A DNA stretch of 64,000 nt from Succinispira mobilis DSM 6222 (GTDB lineage Bacteria > Bacillota > Negativicutes > Acidaminococcales > Succinispiraceae), in the NCBI RefSeq assembly GCF_000384135.1, contig NZ_KB913028.1, forward strand, positions 1,329,351-1,393,350, written 5' to 3'. The translations under genes were made by a program, and so were the position numbers. The notes beneath the pieces are model-generated. The model ran no database searches, was not told where the DNA came from, and saw only the letters and a list, made by a program, of their open reading frames with translations. How positions within the stretch are numbered: position 1 is the stretch's first letter; every line of letters starts with the position of its first letter. Shown here piece by piece: positions 35,326-44,225 of the stretch.

Positions 35326-35346
35326 CATAAGACACTAAATAAGACA
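35326..35346 (-). repeat. 21-bp direct repeat, copy A, downstream of tRNA-Leu(GAG)
   Basis: Second copy of the 21-bp repeat at 35041-35061, 285 bases away, 63 bases past the 3' end of the other tRNA-Leu gene. Confidence 0.7.
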
Positions 35347-35365
35347 CTAAAAAATTTTTCACAAC

Positions 35366-35397
35366 AAAAAACGCTCTGCGAAAATTCGCAAAGCGCC
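35366..35397 (-). terminator. Terminator after tRNA-Leu (GAG)
   Basis: Minus strand GCGCTTTGCGAA, loop, TTCGCAGAGCG, then TTTTTTG. It ends the upstream tRNA transcript, so the two tRNA-Leu genes are probably separate units. Confidence 0.8.
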
Positions 35398-35408
35398 TAA
35401 TATTCTAT

Positions 35409-35492
35409 TGGTGCGGTTGGTGAGATTTGAACTCACACGGGTCTCCCCGCCACCCCCTCAAGATGGTGTGTCTGCCGTTCCACCACAACCGC
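35409..35492 (-). tRNA. tRNA-Leu (GAG)
   Basis: 84 bases with encoded CCA. The same acceptor GCGGTTG/CAACCGC as the neighbouring tRNA-Leu, anticodon stem CCATC/GGTGG with loop TTGAGGG (anticodon GAG), long variable arm, T-loop TTCAAAT. Confidence 0.94.
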
Positions 35493-35532
35493 AATTGTTA
35501 CTCAACAGAATAAATTATAATATATTTATTCA

Positions 35533-36129
35533 TTAATTGTCAATATTAAGTTTAAATTTGTCTAAATAGTATTTTGAAAAAGTTTGTTTATCATGTAAAA
35601 TACGGCGGATATAAATTTGTGTTTCTACAAACGGAATAGCATTTATATCACTAAAATTTTTATTCCAACCATACTTTTCAATCCATGTTTTCACATTACC
35701 TCTACCTGCATTATAGGCTGCTAATATTAAAATTTCATTGCCCCAAAACTCATGTTCCAATTCCGAAATATACCAACTACCAAACTTTATATTGATAGTT
35801 GGGTCTTCCAGACTAGTTGCCGCAAAATTTTTCCATTTTGTTTGTTCAGCAATCCACATTCCAGTCTCAGGCATAATTTGCATTAGTCCCAAAGCCCCAT
35901 TCGCTGACTTTGCTTGGGGATTAAATTTACTTTCATTTTTTATTAAAGCCAATATGAAAAAAGGATCTAATTTATATTGTTTGCAAACTTCTTGAATAGT
36001 TTCTGTATAAACTAACGGGTAATAATATTTTTTTTGTACATAATCAGAAAAATATATATTATAGGCAACTGCCGCTACTATTAATAAGATTATTATCTTC
36101 TTTAAATCATTATAATGTCTTGCAATCAT
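35533..36129 (-). CDS. Membrane-anchored lytic transglycosylase (SLT domain)
   Basis: 198 residues. N-terminal TM (IIILLIVAAVAYNIYF, about 12-28), then a Slt70-type catalytic domain: LALIKNESKFNPQAKSANGALGLMQIMPETG (catalytic Glu in ALIKNESKF, about residue 67), LEDPTINIKFGSWYISEL and AAYNAGRGNVKTWI. It cuts peptidoglycan glycan strands in the cell envelope. Last gene of the polA-mutM-coaE operon, 25 bases after coaE. Confidence 0.92.
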   Translation of the reverse strand: MIARHYNDLKKIIILLIVAAVAYNIYFSDYVQKKYYYPLVYTETIQEVCKQYKLDPFFILALIKNESKFNPQAKSANGALGLMQIMPETGMWIAEQTKWKNFAATSLEDPTINIKFGSWYISELEHEFWGNEILILAAYNAGRGNVKTWIEKYGWNKNFSDINAIPFVETQIYIRRILHDKQTFSKYYLDKFKLNIDN

Positions 36130-36154
36130 AGGTATCCTTTCTGAATTTGGATTG

Positions 36155-36763
36155 TTAAATTGCTACTTGTAATTCATTAATTAAACTTTCCACTTGAGCA
36201 TATGTCTGTTCTAGCGTAAAAGAATTGTCAATTATTCGATCCGCTACAAGCTTTTTCTTATCAAAAGGCATTTGCTTATCGAGGCGCTGTTCAATTACTA
36301 CTGCTTGCACTTTATCGCGTTGCATTGCGCGCCGTATTTGTTCCTCTCTAGAAAGATAAACAAGCCAAACACTATCAACTCTTTCGTGCCACCCTGCTTC
36401 AATTAGTAGTGGTGCATCTAAAAAAACTATTTTGGCTTGTTGAGCTCTTTGTTCCGTACAAAAGTTCTCAAAGGCTTGCCAAATTCGATGGTGTAAAATT
36501 GCTTCTAACTTTTTAAGCCGCTCTGGCTCAGCAAATACTATTTGTCCTAATTTTTGGCGATCAATCTCTTCCGAATTAGTTAAAATTCCTTTGCCAAATT
36601 CGTCTATGATATCTTGCCAAGCCCCAGAATCTTTGCTCATCAATTCATGTGCTGCCTTATCTGCATCAAAAACTGGGAAACTTCGAGCTCGTAAAAACTC
36701 TGCTACACTGCTTTTCCCACTTGCAATTCCCCCTGTTAAGCCAATAATTTTTGTTTTTTTCAT
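36155..36763 (-). CDS. coaE: Dephospho-CoA kinase
   Basis: 202 residues from the ATG at 36763, which overlaps the mutM stop (ATGA); a longer frame to 36844 lies within mutM and is rejected. P-loop GLTGGIASGKSSVA (7-20), the substrate region FDADKAAHELM and VFLDAPLLIEAGWHERVDSVWLVY are all family features. Last step of coenzyme A synthesis. Confidence 0.94.
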   Translation of the reverse strand: MKKTKIIGLTGGIASGKSSVAEFLRARSFPVFDADKAAHELMSKDSGAWQDIIDEFGKGILTNSEEIDRQKLGQIVFAEPERLKKLEAILHHRIWQAFENFCTEQRAQQAKIVFLDAPLLIEAGWHERVDSVWLVYLSREEQIRRAMQRDKVQAVVIEQRLDKQMPFDKKKLVADRIIDNSFTLEQTYAQVESLINELQVAI

Positions 36764-37584
36764 AGTTTTTGACACCTTTGGCAATACACTGTTCCACGTC
36801 CTGCGATTTTTGCGTAAGTTAATGGTGTTCCACAAAAAGTGCAAGGTTGTCCATCACGTCCATATACTAGCAAGAAATTTTGGTTATTTCCTGTTGCCCC
36901 ATCAGCATCTTTATAATCTCTAAAAGTTGTTCCATGGTTGGCAATTGCCTGTTCAATAATGCTTTTAATGTTAGCAACTAAATTAGTTATTTCCTCTATA
37001 CTTAAGCTATTCGTCAATCTTTGAGGATGCAAAGCTGTTTTAGCTAGAGCTTCATCTACATATATATTACCTAAACCGGCAATTATGCTCTGATCTAACA
37101 GAGCTGCTTTCAGCAATCTTTTTTTGCTTTTAAAAATAGGTGCAAGATATTCGGTGTTAAATTCTGGATCAATTGGCTCTTTACCTAAAGCCACTAGACC
37201 TTTGAGAATTTTCATCTCATCTACTTTTACTAGATGTAATGTGCCTAAGGTTCGCGTATCTAAATAGTATAATACGCCTGAATTTAACTCAAAAACAATT
37301 CTTGCCTTATTTTCTTCTGTACTAGGTTGATTTTTAAAAATTAACGCCCCTGTCATTCGCAAATGTATTACAAGATACTCCCCATTATCTAAAGTGAATA
37401 TCAGATATTTACCTTTTCTATTTAAATTTACAAATACTCGCCCTTGAAGTCGACTTGCAAATTCTAACGGACTAGGATATTTAATCAAGCGAGGCACATG
37501 TATCGTTATTTGTTTAATTTCTTTATTAATAATATATTTGCTTAAACTATTTTTAACTTGCTCTACTTCTGGCAATTCAGGCAT
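36760..37584 (-). CDS. mutM: Formamidopyrimidine-DNA glycosylase
   Basis: 274 residues. N-terminal MPELPEVEQV with the catalytic Pro and Glu, the beta-elimination Lys in RKGKYLIF, and a C-terminal zinc finger with Cys pairs CTFC and CQRC (about 249-272). Removes 8-oxoguanine and other oxidised purines. Nineteen bases after polA, overlapping coaE. Confidence 0.95.
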   Translation of the reverse strand: MPELPEVEQVKNSLSKYIINKEIKQITIHVPRLIKYPSPLEFASRLQGRVFVNLNRKGKYLIFTLDNGEYLVIHLRMTGALIFKNQPSTEENKARIVFELNSGVLYYLDTRTLGTLHLVKVDEMKILKGLVALGKEPIDPEFNTEYLAPIFKSKKRLLKAALLDQSIIAGLGNIYVDEALAKTALHPQRLTNSLSIEEITNLVANIKSIIEQAIANHGTTFRDYKDADGATGNNQNFLLVYGRDGQPCTFCGTPLTYAKIAGRGTVYCQRCQKL

Positions 37585-37603
37585 TTTTCTACTCCTTTAT
37601 ACT

Positions 37604-40186
37604 TTACTTGCTAGCAGACCAATTAGCCCCATATGCACTATCAACTGTTAAGGGAACTACCAAGCTAGCTGCATTTTGCATTGCATCTTTAACTAATTGC
37701 GTAACTTCTAATAATTCACTTTCTACAACTTCAAGTAATAATTCATCGTGTACCTGTAACAGTAGACGGCTTTTAAAATTATGTACTTTTAAAATTTCTG
37801 CTACTTTAATCATTGCAATTTTGATAATATCTGCTGCTGTGCCTTGAATAGGGGTATTCATAGCAGTTCGTTCCGCAAAAGAACGACGATTAAAATTACT
37901 ACTGTTTATATCCGGTAAAAAGCGTTGTCGATTATATAAGGTTTGTACATAACCTGCCATTTTTGCTTCTAAAATTGTCCGTTCAATAAAATCTTTTACC
38001 CCTTGATATCGATTAAAATATTTTTCAATATAATCTGCTGCTTCTTTGCGCGAAATATTTAAATCTTGTGATAAACCATAATCACTTATTCCATATACAA
38101 TCCCAAAATTCACGGCTTTAGCCCGAGAACGCATATGTGCTGGAACTTCATTTAAAGGTAAATTAAAAACTTCGGCTGCTGTCCGCGTATGAATATCTTG
38201 ATTGTGTTTAAAAGCATCTATTAAGATTTCATCTTTTGACATGTGTGCTAAAATTCTCAGTTCAATTTGTGAATAATCTAGAGATAAAATATAGTCATAG
38301 CCTGGCGATGGTACAAAAAATTCACGAATTTTTTTGCCCAATGGAGTCCGTACGGGAATATTTTGTAAATTAGGTTGCGTACTAGATAATCTACCCGTAC
38401 TAGTTACTGTTTGCTGAAAATGCGTATGTATTTTATGAGTTTCGGGATTTATAATATTAGCTAAGCCTTCTAAATAAGTTGAAAATAATTTTGACAAAGT
38501 GCGATATTCTAAAATATTAGGCACAATATCGTGAAAATTAACCAGTTTTTCTAAAACTTCAACATCTGTAGAATAACCAGTTTTAGTTTTTTTAATTACT
38601 GGTAATTGTAGCTTGTCAAATAGTATTTTACCTAGTTGTTTCGGTGAATTTAAGTTAAATTCTTCACCGGCTAAACCTATAATTCGATGTTCTAAAATTT
38701 TGAGTTCTACCGCCAACTCTTTTGTCATATTTTCTAGTTTTTCTTGATCTATATTTATTCCATTGTATTCCATTTCTGCTAAAACAAAAGTTAATGGTAG
38801 TTCCATCTCAACTAATAATTTTTCCAGTTGATTGCTAACTATTTTTTCTTGCAAAACTAAATAAGTTTTGTATAAGTTAACTAATTTACAATCTGTGCTC
38901 TCAGGTAAATATTCTTTTAACAAAGTTTCTATATTATAATTTGCCCCGGTAGCATCTACTAGATATGCCATAATTGCTAGATCATAAAAATTCTTAGTTG
39001 CCACTTCTATTTTATTGTTTAGGCAAGCTTGAACAAAACTTTTTAAATCTAAACACACTTTAATTCCAGGATAACTAATTAAGTTATTCGTTGCCGCTAC
39101 AAGGTCTTGAGTAACTTGATATTCAATATTATTAAAATAGACATTAAGCTGTTGAAAGCTATACCGCGGAAATTCACCTTGATAAAGATATTCAAAAACT
39201 ACAACTGTATCGGGATCTAAATCGGCTAATTTTTCAGTCAATTCACTGTTATCAACTTGACATAAAGTGCAATTTGCCTCAATTATTTTTTCTGGCGGTT
39301 GCTCTTGCGGGACAATTTTTAGGGCGGTTAAAAATTTCTCTTTAATATTTCTAAAAGCTAAAAATTCTAACAGCTTGTCCAATTCCTCAATATTAGGATT
39401 TAAAACAAATTCCGAAAAATCGTATTCAAGTGGTACTTCAGTGTTAATTGTTGCTAAAGTTTTAGATACTATAGCTAAGTGGGCTTGTTCACGTAATTTC
39501 TCTTTTAATTTAACCCCGGCTACTTTGTCAATATTATTAAGAAGTGTCTCTATATTTTTAAATTCTGCTATTAGTTTTAAGGCCGTTTTTTCACCAATTC
39601 CAGCAATACCAGGAATATTATCCGAGGTATCACCCATTAAGGCTTTAATTTCAATTAAAGCACTGGGTGGCAATTGTTGATACTCTTCTTGAAATGTTAA
39701 TAAATCATAGCATTTCATTTCACTAATGCCTTTTTTAGTCATTAAAACTTTAGTATTTGCTGTTATTAATTGCAGGGCATCCCTATCACCCGTTAAAATT
39801 GTCGTCTCTATATTTTTTTGTTCTGCAGCTACAGCTAAAGTCCCAATAATATCATCAGCTTCATAGTTTTCAATTTCTAAAGTAGTTATGCCTAAACAAC
39901 TAAGCAATTGTCTAATTACAGGAAATTGCTCAGATAGCTCTGGTGGTGTAGTTTTTCGCGTTCCTTTATAATCCTCAAAAATGCTATTTCGAAAAGTAAT
40001 TCGACCTTTGTCAAATGCTACACATAAATAGTCAAAGCTATTAGTTTGCAGTAATTTAACCAGCATAGTTGAAAAACCATAAACAGCGCCAGTATTTAAA
40101 CCATTTTTATTAGTAAGTGGTGGCAAGGCAAAAAAAGCTCGATACATCAAACTACTACCATCTATAATTAGTAATGATTTTTTCAT
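37604..40186 (-). CDS. polA: DNA polymerase I
   Basis: 860 residues. Residues about 1-290: 5'-3' nuclease (LLIDGSSLMYRAFFA, EADDIIGTLA, GDTSDNIPGIAGIGEKTA). About 310-480: 3'-5' exonuclease fold without its DxE motif (FEYLYQGEF at the place of DTET), so proofreading is probably absent, as in Bacillus Pol I. About 490-860: polymerase with motif A DYSQIELRILAHMS, motif B RSRAKAVNFGIVYG and motif C LLQVHDELLLEV. Repair and Okazaki fragment processing. First gene of an operon with mutM, coaE and the transglycosylase. Confidence 0.96.
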   Translation of the reverse strand: MKKSLLIIDGSSLMYRAFFALPPLTNKNGLNTGAVYGFSTMLVKLLQTNSFDYLCVAFDKGRITFRNSIFEDYKGTRKTTPPELSEQFPVIRQLLSCLGITTLEIENYEADDIIGTLAVAAEQKNIETTILTGDRDALQLITANTKVLMTKKGISEMKCYDLLTFQEEYQQLPPSALIEIKALMGDTSDNIPGIAGIGEKTALKLIAEFKNIETLLNNIDKVAGVKLKEKLREQAHLAIVSKTLATINTEVPLEYDFSEFVLNPNIEELDKLLEFLAFRNIKEKFLTALKIVPQEQPPEKIIEANCTLCQVDNSELTEKLADLDPDTVVVFEYLYQGEFPRYSFQQLNVYFNNIEYQVTQDLVAATNNLISYPGIKVCLDLKSFVQACLNNKIEVATKNFYDLAIMAYLVDATGANYNIETLLKEYLPESTDCKLVNLYKTYLVLQEKIVSNQLEKLLVEMELPLTFVLAEMEYNGINIDQEKLENMTKELAVELKILEHRIIGLAGEEFNLNSPKQLGKILFDKLQLPVIKKTKTGYSTDVEVLEKLVNFHDIVPNILEYRTLSKLFSTYLEGLANIINPETHKIHTHFQQTVTSTGRLSSTQPNLQNIPVRTPLGKKIREFFVPSPGYDYILSLDYSQIELRILAHMSKDEILIDAFKHNQDIHTRTAAEVFNLPLNEVPAHMRSRAKAVNFGIVYGISDYGLSQDLNISRKEAADYIEKYFNRYQGVKDFIERTILEAKMAGYVQTLYNRQRFLPDINSSNFNRRSFAERTAMNTPIQGTAADIIKIAMIKVAEILKVHNFKSRLLLQVHDELLLEVVESELLEVTQLVKDAMQNAASLVVPLTVDSAYGANWSASK

Positions 40187-40305
40187 ATTTTTTCTCCTAA
40201 GTGTTTAAACTATTTAATAGGTTATTATACCATTATTAAGCCAAATAATAAAATTGTGCTTCTTTTTATTCTTTAATAGCCCTTAATTATTTCTTTTTAA
40301 AAAGC

Positions 40306-40337
40306 TTGATTAAGCTATACTATTATGATATAGTATA
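40306..40337 (+). promoter_or_regulatory. PEP synthase promoter with palindromic spacer
   Basis: TTGATT (40306-40311), 17-base spacer, TATAGT (40329-40334). TATACTAT (40316-40323) and ATAGTATA (40330-40337) form a perfect 8-bp inverted repeat over the spacer and -10, suggesting an operator. Confidence 0.6.
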
Positions 40338-40373
40338 CACTAATAAAAGCAAAATAATTTAAGGGGTGTTGTT

Positions 40374-42749
40374 ATGGCATATTTATTATGGTTTAATCAA
40401 ATTAAAAAAGAAGATGTAGAATTAGTTGGTGGTAAATCCGCTTCTCTCGGAGAAATGACGTCTAAGACTAGTGTTCCTGTACCTTATGGTTTTGCAACTA
40501 CCGCTGAAGCTTACAGATATTTTTTAAAGGCTAGTGGTGTAGAAAAAACTATTGAAAATTTAACTGCCAAACTAACAGATGTAGAAGATACTGTTCAATT
40601 AAAAGAAGTTTGTGCTGAAATTCGTAACAGCATTATGCAAGCCGAGATGCCAGCAGATTTAGCGGCTGAAATTGGTAAAGCTTATGAAGAATTAGCTGTT
40701 AAAGTTGGGGAACCACAGCCTTTTGTTGCTGTTCGTTCTAGTGCTACTGCCGAAGATTTACCAGACGCAAGCTTTGCTGGTCAACAAGACACTTATTTAA
40801 ATGTTTTAGGTGCCCAAGAAGTAATTGAACGTGTGAAAGAATGTTATGCTTCTACTTTTACCGATCGTGCAGTTTATTACCGCACTAAAAAAGGCTTTCC
40901 CCATTTAGATGTTGCTTTAAGTGCTGTAATTCAAATGATGGTTTTCTCTAAATCAGCTGGTGTTATGTTTACTGTAGATATCGCAACTGGTAATGATAAA
41001 GATATTTTTATTGAAGCTGGTTGGGGTTTAGGGGAATATGTTGTTCAAGGTACTGTTACTCCTGATAGTTATTTAGTAAGTAAAGATAATCTTGAAATCA
41101 AAAATATTTTCGTAAGCGATAAACCTTTAATGTTGGTCAGAAAACCAGGTGGTGGGTGTGAAGAACAACGTGTACCTCAAGATAAAGCTCGTGCTCAAGT
41201 TTTAACCGAAGAACAAGTTAAAGAATTAGCCGCTCACGCTAAAACAATAGAAGCTCATTATGGTTGCTATATGGATATTGAGTGGGGTGTAGACGAGCGT
41301 ACCAATAAAATTTGGATTTTGCAAGCTCGCCCTGAAACAGTTTGGTCAAGAAGAACGGAAAAGGAAAAAGCGGAATTATTAGGTACTGCTCCTAATAAGC
41401 AAACTACTGAAAAAAAAGTTGTTGTTGTTAAAGGTTTGCCTGCTAGTCCTGGTAAAGTTGCTGGTCGGGCTCGAGTTATTTTAGATCCAAATCGAATTAA
41501 TGAATTTCAAGATGGGGAAATTTTAGTTACAGAAATGACTGCCCCTGATTGGGTTCCAGCTATGAAAAAAGCCAAAGCTATTGTTACTGACTCTGGTGGT
41601 ATGACTTGTCATGCGTCTATCGTTAGTCGCGAACTAGGCATTCCTTGTATTGTTGGCACTAAAAGCCGTGGCGAAGCTTGTACTGTTAAAATTAAAGATG
41701 GCATGATGATTACTGTTGATGCAACTCACGGTATTGTTTATGAAGGAGTTCTAGAAGAAACTAAAAAAGAAACACCTACCCAAACAATGCAAGTTGCAGA
41801 AACATTCCCGGTTACTGGAACTAAAATCTATATGAATTTAGGCGATCCTGACCTTGCCGAAAAATATTGTCAATTACCTTGTGACGGAATTGGCTTAATG
41901 CGCGAAGAATTTATTTGGACAACCTATATTCACGAACATCCTTTGTATATGATTGAAACTGGTCGTGCTGATAAAGTTGTAGAATCTCTAGCTGATGGCA
42001 TCCAAAAAGTTTGTCAAGCTATGTCACCTCGCCCAGTAGTTTTGCGGTTTAGCGATTTTAAATCTAGTGAATATCGTGATTTAAAAGGTGGCGATAAATA
42101 TGAGCCACATGAGCCAAGTGCTCTATTAGGCTGGCGTGGTGCTTCTCGCTATTATGATCCTAAATATATTGAAGCTTTCAAGTTAGAATTAGCAGCTATA
42201 AAAAAAGTGCGGGAAGAATATGGTTATAAAAATCTCTATGTTATGATTCCTTTCTGTCGCAACATTGACGAAATCAAAAAAGTTACTGCACTAATGGCTG
42301 AACAAGGTTTGCAACGCAGTGCCGATTTTAAAGTTTGGTTAATGGCTGAAATCCCCGCTAATATAATTTTAGCTGATCAGTTTAACGAATATGTTGATGG
42401 TTACTCTATCGGTTCTAACGATTTAACTATGCTAGTTCTTGGTTGCGATCGTGATAATGATACGGTTTCTCATATTTATGATGAGCGAAATCTTGCTGTA
42501 AAACGTGCTATTCGTCATTTAATTGATGTCGCACACAAAGGTGGCAAAACAGTTTCTATTTGTGGGCAAGCACCTAGCGTTTACCCTGAATTTGCTGAAT
42601 TCTTAGTTCGCAGTGGTATTGATTCAATGTCTGTAAACCCAGACACAGTTAAATACACGCGCAAAATGATTGCTCAAGTAGAGCAACGCATTATGCTTGA
42701 ATGTTTAACAAAACGGGGCAGAGTAGACAGCGAAGACTATACTTGGTAA
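40374..42749 (+). CDS. ppsA: Phosphoenolpyruvate synthase
   Basis: 791 residues, PpsA domain order: N-terminal ATP-grasp (LVGGKSASLGEMT, RSSATAEDLPDASFAGQQDTYLNV, about 20-320), swivelling phosphohistidine domain (SGGMTCHASIVSRELGIPCIVGT, His about residue 420), and a C-terminal PEP/pyruvate TIM barrel (GLMREEFIW; GSNDLTMLVLGCDRD; closing SICGQAPS with the catalytic Cys). Converts pyruvate and ATP to PEP, AMP and phosphate for gluconeogenesis. GGGGTG precedes the ATG. Single gene with a strong terminator. Confidence 0.95.
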   Translation: MAYLLWFNQIKKEDVELVGGKSASLGEMTSKTSVPVPYGFATTAEAYRYFLKASGVEKTIENLTAKLTDVEDTVQLKEVCAEIRNSIMQAEMPADLAAEIGKAYEELAVKVGEPQPFVAVRSSATAEDLPDASFAGQQDTYLNVLGAQEVIERVKECYASTFTDRAVYYRTKKGFPHLDVALSAVIQMMVFSKSAGVMFTVDIATGNDKDIFIEAGWGLGEYVVQGTVTPDSYLVSKDNLEIKNIFVSDKPLMLVRKPGGGCEEQRVPQDKARAQVLTEEQVKELAAHAKTIEAHYGCYMDIEWGVDERTNKIWILQARPETVWSRRTEKEKAELLGTAPNKQTTEKKVVVVKGLPASPGKVAGRARVILDPNRINEFQDGEILVTEMTAPDWVPAMKKAKAIVTDSGGMTCHASIVSRELGIPCIVGTKSRGEACTVKIKDGMMITVDATHGIVYEGVLEETKKETPTQTMQVAETFPVTGTKIYMNLGDPDLAEKYCQLPCDGIGLMREEFIWTTYIHEHPLYMIETGRADKVVESLADGIQKVCQAMSPRPVVLRFSDFKSSEYRDLKGGDKYEPHEPSALLGWRGASRYYDPKYIEAFKLELAAIKKVREEYGYKNLYVMIPFCRNIDEIKKVTALMAEQGLQRSADFKVWLMAEIPANIILADQFNEYVDGYSIGSNDLTMLVLGCDRDNDTVSHIYDERNLAVKRAIRHLIDVAHKGGKTVSICGQAPSVYPEFAEFLVRSGIDSMSVNPDTVKYTRKMIAQVEQRIMLECLTKRGRVDSEDYTW

Positions 42750-42775
42750 ATTAAAAAACTTAATTAAAATATTTC

Positions 42776-42806
42776 AAGGTGGAGCAAAATAATTTTGCTC
42801 CACCTT
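42776..42806 (+). terminator. Terminator after ppsA
   Basis: Perfect 15-bp arms AAGGTGGAGCAAAAT and complement with a one-base centre, then TTCG; the A/T tracts within the stem give it strength. Confidence 0.8.
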
Positions 42807-42822
42807 TTCGCGCTATATTTCT

Positions 42823-42903
42823 CTAATTATATTTTGTTTTAATATACTCAATAACGGCTTTTTCTAGTTCAAAACAATTTAATGGCAAATAAGCGCGCAG
42901 CAG
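42823..42903 (-). pseudogene. Possible C-terminal remnant of a lost gene
   Basis: A 26-codon open piece on the minus strand reading LLRAYLPLNCFELEKAV then IEYIKTKYN and a stop, with a stop just before it. The composition is protein-like (amphipathic helix ending in basic residues) and could be the tail of a transposase or other protein. I do not recognise it. Confidence 0.25.
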
Positions 42904-42934
42904 CTAATAGTTAAGCAAAATTCATTTGATTTTC

Positions 42935-42964
42935 TTGACAAATCAGCTTGAAAACTTGTATACT
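42935..42964 (+). promoter_or_regulatory. Promoter of the secreted-protein gene
   Basis: TTGACA (42935-42940), 18-base spacer, TATACT (42959-42964). It starts a leader of about 105 bases that includes a terminator hairpin before the coding region. Confidence 0.7.
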
Positions 42965-43002
42965 TTACAAAGCATTGTTTTTTATTTGAAAACTTAATTT
43001 AC

Positions 43003-43044
43003 AAACCATCTTAACTCATCTAGAGTTTGGGATGGTTTTTTAGT
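43003..43044 (+). terminator. Leader terminator (possible attenuator)
   Basis: AAACCATC (43003-43010) pairs with GATGGTTT (43031-43038); inner AACTC/GAGTT adds to the stem, and TTTTTTAG follows. It lies between the promoter at 42935 and the TTG start at 43078, so it could stop most transcripts before the gene. Confidence 0.65.
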
Positions 43045-43077
43045 TTTCTACTTTTATCTCAAATGGAGGAATTTATT

Positions 43078-44151
43078 TTGCTTAAATATTTAAAATTTTT
43101 TTTATTTTGCTTTTCATTTTTATTTTACTCTAATGTCGTCCAAGCGGCCATTAAGACAACTAGTTATGATTGGAACACGCAATTGCCAGCTTTTACCTAT
43201 GCCAAAGTAAAAACTGTTGCAACTGGCCCAACTCTTATATTCTCTGATAGTCCTGAAATGGTTCCTAGCACTGGCATTATGTATCAAGATACTGCAAGTG
43301 GAGCTGTAAGGTTGTTTTTTCACCATGTAAATGATACGCCTACACCTAAAAGAATCGCAATTATTTTAGAAAATCCTAAACTTGCTAAATTAACGCTTAA
43401 AATCAAGAAACAAGCTTTGTCTAAGCCCAATCTAGACTATCTAGCCGCTGGTAAAGAAGTTCAGGAAAAATATTTTTCTAAACATCAAGAACTTTCTCTT
43501 ACATTAAATCCCTTACAAAAATATGAGCTATTGAGCCATAATCAAAATGGTATAGTTTTTCAATCTCAAGAATTAGTTCACGGTATGTATGAATTACAGA
43601 CAGATGGTCCGGTTACAGTTAAAGTAATTTGTCTGCCACTTTATGATCAAGCTAGTATTTATGCCGACATTGCCAAAATACTGCCACCCGATGACCAATT
43701 TCTGCGCGGAACCTTTCCTTTGGCTGACCGACAAGTAACCTTAGAAAAACCATACAATCCTAAAAAAGATGGTGTAATAGCTGTCATTTTAGCCGATAAC
43801 AAACAAGATGCTTTTGCACGTGGTTTTGACCCAACTATTAACAAACCTGCTATCAACTATGGTAATTATGGCGTTATCTACAATTTAAACTATCGTTCTG
43901 AAATAGCTGAAATTCCCTTCGCTATTCGTTTAAATTCTTACGGCGGTTCGCTTTCTGGACATGTAGTCTTGGAAAACAATGCTAGTATTACTGATGTTGC
44001 TATCCCACAAGTAGGCTTTGAGTTTGGTAAAACTTGGTATGAAACAATACCTTTAGCTAGTTACAAAAACAATAATTCAGGCAAGATAATTTTTTCACCA
44101 CCTGGTGCCGGTAACTTACCTGTTCGTTTTTTCTTTTATCCTGAAAAATAA
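43078..44151 (+). CDS. Secreted protein of unknown function
   Basis: 357 residues from a TTG at 43078 with TGGAGGAA placed correctly; the upstream ATG at 43027 has no ribosome site and lies in the leader terminator. Signal peptide: LKYLKFFLFCFSFLFYS, hydrophobic 4-18, probable cleavage after VQAA. The mature part looks beta-rich with few charged helices (TYAKVKTVATGPTLIF, SGAVRLFFHHVND, GVIYNLNYRSEIAEIPFAIRL, SGHVVLENNASI). No enzyme motif or membrane anchor is visible. I do not recognise the family. Confidence 0.75.
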   Translation: MLKYLKFFLFCFSFLFYSNVVQAAIKTTSYDWNTQLPAFTYAKVKTVATGPTLIFSDSPEMVPSTGIMYQDTASGAVRLFFHHVNDTPTPKRIAIILENPKLAKLTLKIKKQALSKPNLDYLAAGKEVQEKYFSKHQELSLTLNPLQKYELLSHNQNGIVFQSQELVHGMYELQTDGPVTVKVICLPLYDQASIYADIAKILPPDDQFLRGTFPLADRQVTLEKPYNPKKDGVIAVILADNKQDAFARGFDPTINKPAINYGNYGVIYNLNYRSEIAEIPFAIRLNSYGGSLSGHVVLENNASITDVAIPQVGFEFGKTWYETIPLASYKNNNSGKIIFSPPGAGNLPVRFFFYPEK

Positions 44152-44153
44152 AT

Positions 44154-44225
44154 AAAACAGTTCGCTTTTGTATAATTAAGACTCTACGTTTAATGGAGTC
44201 TCCTATACTTTGAGCGAACCGTTTT
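44154..44225. terminator. Bidirectional terminator
   Basis: AAAACAGTTCGCT (44154-44166) and AGCGAACCGTTTT (44213-44225) pair with one wobble; an inner GACTC/GAGTC hairpin is also present. Serves the secreted protein (+) and the diguanylate cyclase (-). Confidence 0.75.

Noticed and set aside
35126-35362. 78-codon minus-strand frame
   Set aside because: It runs into the tRNA-Leu(CAG) gene and over the 21-bp repeat, so it cannot be a real protein gene.
36763-36844. Longer N-terminus for coaE
   Set aside because: The extension lies within mutM; the kinase begins at the ATG overlapping the mutM stop, followed directly by the P-loop strand.
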